NCBI GenBank assembly: GCA_973895155.1 | Contig: OZ316895.1 | Coordinates: forward strand, 5,084,001 to 5,148,000 | Reading direction: 5' to 3' | DNA length: 64,000 nucleotides | Source of the DNA: Marsupella aquatica | Taxonomy: Eukaryota > Marchantiophyta | Part shown: one piece after another, positions 61,029 to 64,000 of the stretch | Layout of the letters: each line of letters opens with the position of its first letter | How positions within the stretch are numbered: position 1 is the first letter of the stretch | The notes under the pieces: generated by a model | Databases searched by the model: none | What the model saw: only the letters and a program-made list of their open reading frames with translations | Told to the model about the DNA's origin: nothing | Position numbers and translations under genes: made by a program

Positions 61029-63132
61029 TAGCTCCTTCACTCGCTGCACCGGCGATCGTATTGGTGACACTCCTTCCTTCCCAAACGGTACAAGCTCTTC
61101 CTCAAATACTACGTCTGACCAATGCAAATCTGAAGCTTCACTGACTTCAATTCTCCCAATCTTCTCCGAGTCACTCATATGAGAAAATCATGAAAAATAT
61201 TGTTTTTTCACAACGTCTCAAAAAATGCAAAACTAATCATCACCACGTAGTCCACAAAGGTAGGAGTCCAACGCTGAAAACCAAAATCAAAACCAAAACC
61301 AACGAAAAAGTTATTCAAATTTTGGTCGGGGTGGGTAAAACCTTGGGAAACTCCCTTGTTTTAAGTGCCTCAGGGAATAACCAATATGCCAAGTACAACC
61401 CGCCGTCAAGATTGCAATTCGATTGTTGCACCGCGTTGCTAACTTCAGTGACTACATCCTTGCCAAAAAAGATCCAAAGAAGTTACCGTTCGGACCTCTG
61501 AATCTTTGACTAACGGCCAAAAACATGCTCTCTATTTCTTTTTCAGAATATTCCTTGCATAGTATAGCAAGGCTCACAGGGGGCCGTTCCCCCTGTCAGA
61601 ATGGTTAAAACGGAGGGTCACTGGGCCCGGAACAACCAATTGAAAGGAGGGAAAAACTGAGCCTAAAAGGGGTTTAAGGCCCCTTTGCAAATTCATGTGT
61701 ATAACGCGCACACGTGTGTCGGGCCAGGCGTGATACGCGGGACGAGCGGGGGTTGGAGGGGCATACGCCGGGGTCACAGCCACGTACAGGCGGCAAGGAT
61801 TGGGCCGGGCCTGGGAGGTCATCGCCGCGAAGTGCTGCCGGCGACTGCAGGGGCAGGGCACTGAAATGGCAGAATTTTAACAAACTAGATTAGTGGAATT
61901 TTGAAGTTAATTATAGGATTACAGTTAAGTAGAGATCAAGTCATGAGGGTGATTGCTATTTAAAACCTAAAAACATGACCAGAGCTTCATTTTATCCAGC
62001 CGAGGTTCAATTTTTGGTCAAACTGTATGAAGGATATAGGGTAGCAGAATAGGAGTGAGCAGGGTCTTTTGTTGTGTAAACCTTCAAGATGAGGAAGCTA
62101 GAGAGGCAGCCTAGGAGGAAGTAGGGCCAGATTTCTAGACCTGGAGGTAGATGGAAGCCCATGGAAGAAAAACCATGTAAAGAAATTGATGTGTTCATGG
62201 AATGAAAGATGCAATCAAGGCTGATTGGCAGAGTTTCAAGAAGCATTCGATTACATAGCTTGTATCAGTTGTATGTCAGTAGGATTAAAACTAAGAAGTT
62301 GATAGAGAAAAAGAGATGGCTGGAAATATTAACATTTGACAAGGGGAAATTCATTTGGATTTGGTTGGAACCTGTAAAAGGGAGAATCAGAATAGTATGG
62401 CATGTGATAATTGAGATTGCAAACTGTTAAGGAAATTCATGCAAGAGTAGAATGCATAGTAAGGAATAAGAGATGATGTATAAGAGAGGCCCAAAGTAGT
62501 GTAATATGGAATTAGCTACCTTTGATTGGTCATTTGAACTGGAACACCTTTCATTTGGGCTACAGAATGCCTCAAGTGAATGAAAACACATAATTGAAAG
62601 TTGGATGAAAATTATTGAAGAAGAAGAGTTAGTAATGGAGGAACTTACCACAATGGGTCTTGATCCTCTTTGAAGAAACCTTAGTTGAAGGGTAAAGGGG
62701 AATTGACCTTCAATTCAAGTGACAGGTGAGGTGTGTGGCTAGAGAGAGTTAGGCCAATGTCTCGAGTAATCGCACAAGTCATCTCTATCTAATTGTCCGG
62801 AAGACTAGATAGCAGGTGAAAAGTGTATAAGAAATCTGGTAAATTGGGACTGTATGATGTTTTATTGACACTGGGAAGGACATTAATGGAATTGGGAGTC
62901 ATGGTGGATGATTAATTCAGGGATTTGGCAACTAGTCAACTACAGCGGTTAACAGGCACGGTGCTGGCTCGCAAAGGGTCGGTCAAGGGAAAGGCCGGTT
63001 GGCGAGGTAAACGGGAGGGCCGGGGCGTGCGTCGATCAGCACTGCGTGAAGCAGTTGGCTGCGGCTGTGTCAGGCTGTACACGAGAGGAGAGAGGCTGTC
63101 AAGGGTGTGCGGGGGTATGCGGGGGAGTACAA

Positions 63133-63186
63133 GTGTGTATACACACATTTTAGTGTGTATACACACGTTTTTGTGTGTATTCACAC
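63133..63186. repeat. Repeated GTGTGTATACACAC palindrome
   Basis: The 14-bp palindrome occurs perfectly at 63133-63146 and 63153-63166, and with one change at 63173-63186. Starts are exactly 20 bp apart. Confidence 0.9.
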
Positions 63187-63919
63187 AAAAAACTCCCCTA
63201 AGGTAACCTAAACAAAAATTTAGCCATTTCAATGAAAAAACGCTGGTTACACACCTTAATCGCTGCTGCCACTTTACACAAGCAAAGTGAATACCATTGA
63301 CGGGAAAAGTTGTTGAATCGCACCGGCTCAGTGTGCAGCTCCAGCAAAGGAAAAACTTCCGTCACGTCACCTTCACTCCGTGTCAAGTGCCAATCTTGGA
63401 CTCAAAACAACCGCTTCACCGTGATCTCTCCGTTGAGCCTTAGCACTTTGCGTTTGCACCTTCGAGTCGACCGGCATGACAAGTAACCCGGTTCAGGGGA
63501 AAACAAGCACCATAGCCTGTGAAAAACCCTGAACTCCTCTTTCACTCATCACAATGCACTCGATAAGCACTCGGCAGCAACTCAACTACCAAATTGACCA
63601 ACTCGCCTTAATCTTCAACTTGAGCTATAACATGCGACATCTCCCGCACCGCACAGCTCACATCGTTGCAAAAATGAACTTTGGTCTCCCACAAAAATAT
63701 CGTCGAACACGAAACTCCATAGAAAATGTTTCCTGCAATTACTCCTCACTCAGAAATACGATCGATGATTTCTAACTGCTGTTAGAAAGCCCTCCCCTCT
63801 CAATGATCTATCCGATGAGCCCACCACCAACAAGTTTCATGCGACAAAAAACTCCCGGGATCTTCAAACTGTCAACTACACAATAAATTCTTGTCACCAC
63901 AATGTCACCTCCCAGGCAT

Positions 63920-63931
63920 GCTCTGATACCA
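63920..63931 (-). other. Primer-binding site, complementary to initiator tRNA-Met
   Basis: On the element strand TGGTATCAGAGC follows two bases after the LTR end. This is the standard primer site of plant copia elements. Confidence 0.93.
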
Positions 63932-63933
63932 TT

Positions 63934-64000
63934 TGTTGGGGATAATCCTTATCCCGAAACACCATGCACATGTAAACACCATACAAAGTAGTCGACACAG
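63934..64000 (-). repeat. 5' LTR of the copia element, partial
   Basis: The 67 visible bases match the left LTR (56324-56390) at 66 positions; the one difference is T at 56345 against C at 63955. The rest lies beyond the window. Confidence 0.92.

Larger units (their letters stand above)
60916..63915 (-). other. Unusually long copia leader, about 3 kb, probably with nested insertion
   Basis: Between the primer-binding site and gag I see no copia domain. The stretch holds an inverted repeat (60953-61028), a GC-rich patch (about 61690-61860), an AT-rich patch (about 61870-62900) and a palindrome cluster (63133-63186). Composition shifts suggest at least one foreign insertion, but its ends are not defined. 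Confidence 0.6.
56324..64000 (-). mobile_element. Ty1-copia LTR retrotransposon, decayed, 5' end cut by the window
   Basis: On the minus strand the element reads 5' LTR (from the window edge down to 63934), primer-binding site, long leader, gag, protease, integrase, reverse transcriptase, RNase H, polypurine tract, 3' LTR (56703-56324). Integrase before reverse transcriptase defines copia; the domain wording is closest to TNT1/Tork-like elements. Several stops and frame changes interrupt the polyprotein, so this copy cannot encode its own enzymes. The base pairs just left of the 3' LTR, TACAT, are the candidate target duplication; its partner lies outside the window. Confidence 0.93.

Noticed and set aside
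1-64000. CRISPR arrays or prokaryotic operons
   Set aside because: Tandem repeats here are contiguous units without unique spacers, and the genes have spliceosomal introns.

Overview
This window looks like nuclear DNA of a land plant. It carries four intron-rich genes of plant families: a SABATH methyltransferase, a glucosamine-6-phosphate N-acetyltransferase, an ankyrin-RING ubiquitin ligase of the XBAT/XBOS group, and a regulatory subunit of protein phosphatase 4. It also holds a Ty1-copia retrotransposon with the usual plant tRNA-Met primer site. The proteins are clearly family members but not close to angiosperm versions from memory, so a bryophyte, lycophyte or fern is plausible. That placement is inference only.

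Layout. 1-19.0 kb: no gene I can support; AT-rich DNA with short tandem duplications, hairpins, dispersed repeat copies and one MITE-like element. 19.0-21.4 kb: a SABATH methyltransferase on the minus strand, with an 80-bp tandem array just past its 3' end. 21.4-29.7 kb: repeats, including a 139-bp array with a pentamer microsatellite, SINE-like sequences and a 0.46-kb foldback element. 29.7-32.2 kb: a seven-exon GNA1 gene on the plus strand. 35.0-39.2 kb: a ten-exon XBAT-type E3 ligase gene on the minus strand, with one extra base in exon 4 that breaks the frame; its upstream 2.4 kb is full of simple-sequence repeats. 41.6-49.2 kb: no firm gene; a degenerate array with a period near 210 bp and a possible small membrane-protein ORF. 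49.45-52.33 kb: a PPP4R2 gene on the plus strand. 52.7-56.3 kb: nothing firm. 56.3 kb to the window end: a decayed copia element on the minus strand, its 5' LTR cut by the window edge.

The four genes belong to unrelated processes (small-molecule methylation, UDP-GlcNAc synthesis, ubiquitination, dephosphorylation) and show no sign of working as a cluster. Exon borders were set by eye from reading frame, splice sites and recalled family motifs; no alignment or transcript data were available. Two introns use GC-AG borders. I did not find a new multi-gene system. The best leads are the XBAT frameshift, the GC-AG introns, the contrast between near-identical LTR ends and a ruined polyprotein, and several uncharacterised repeat families.
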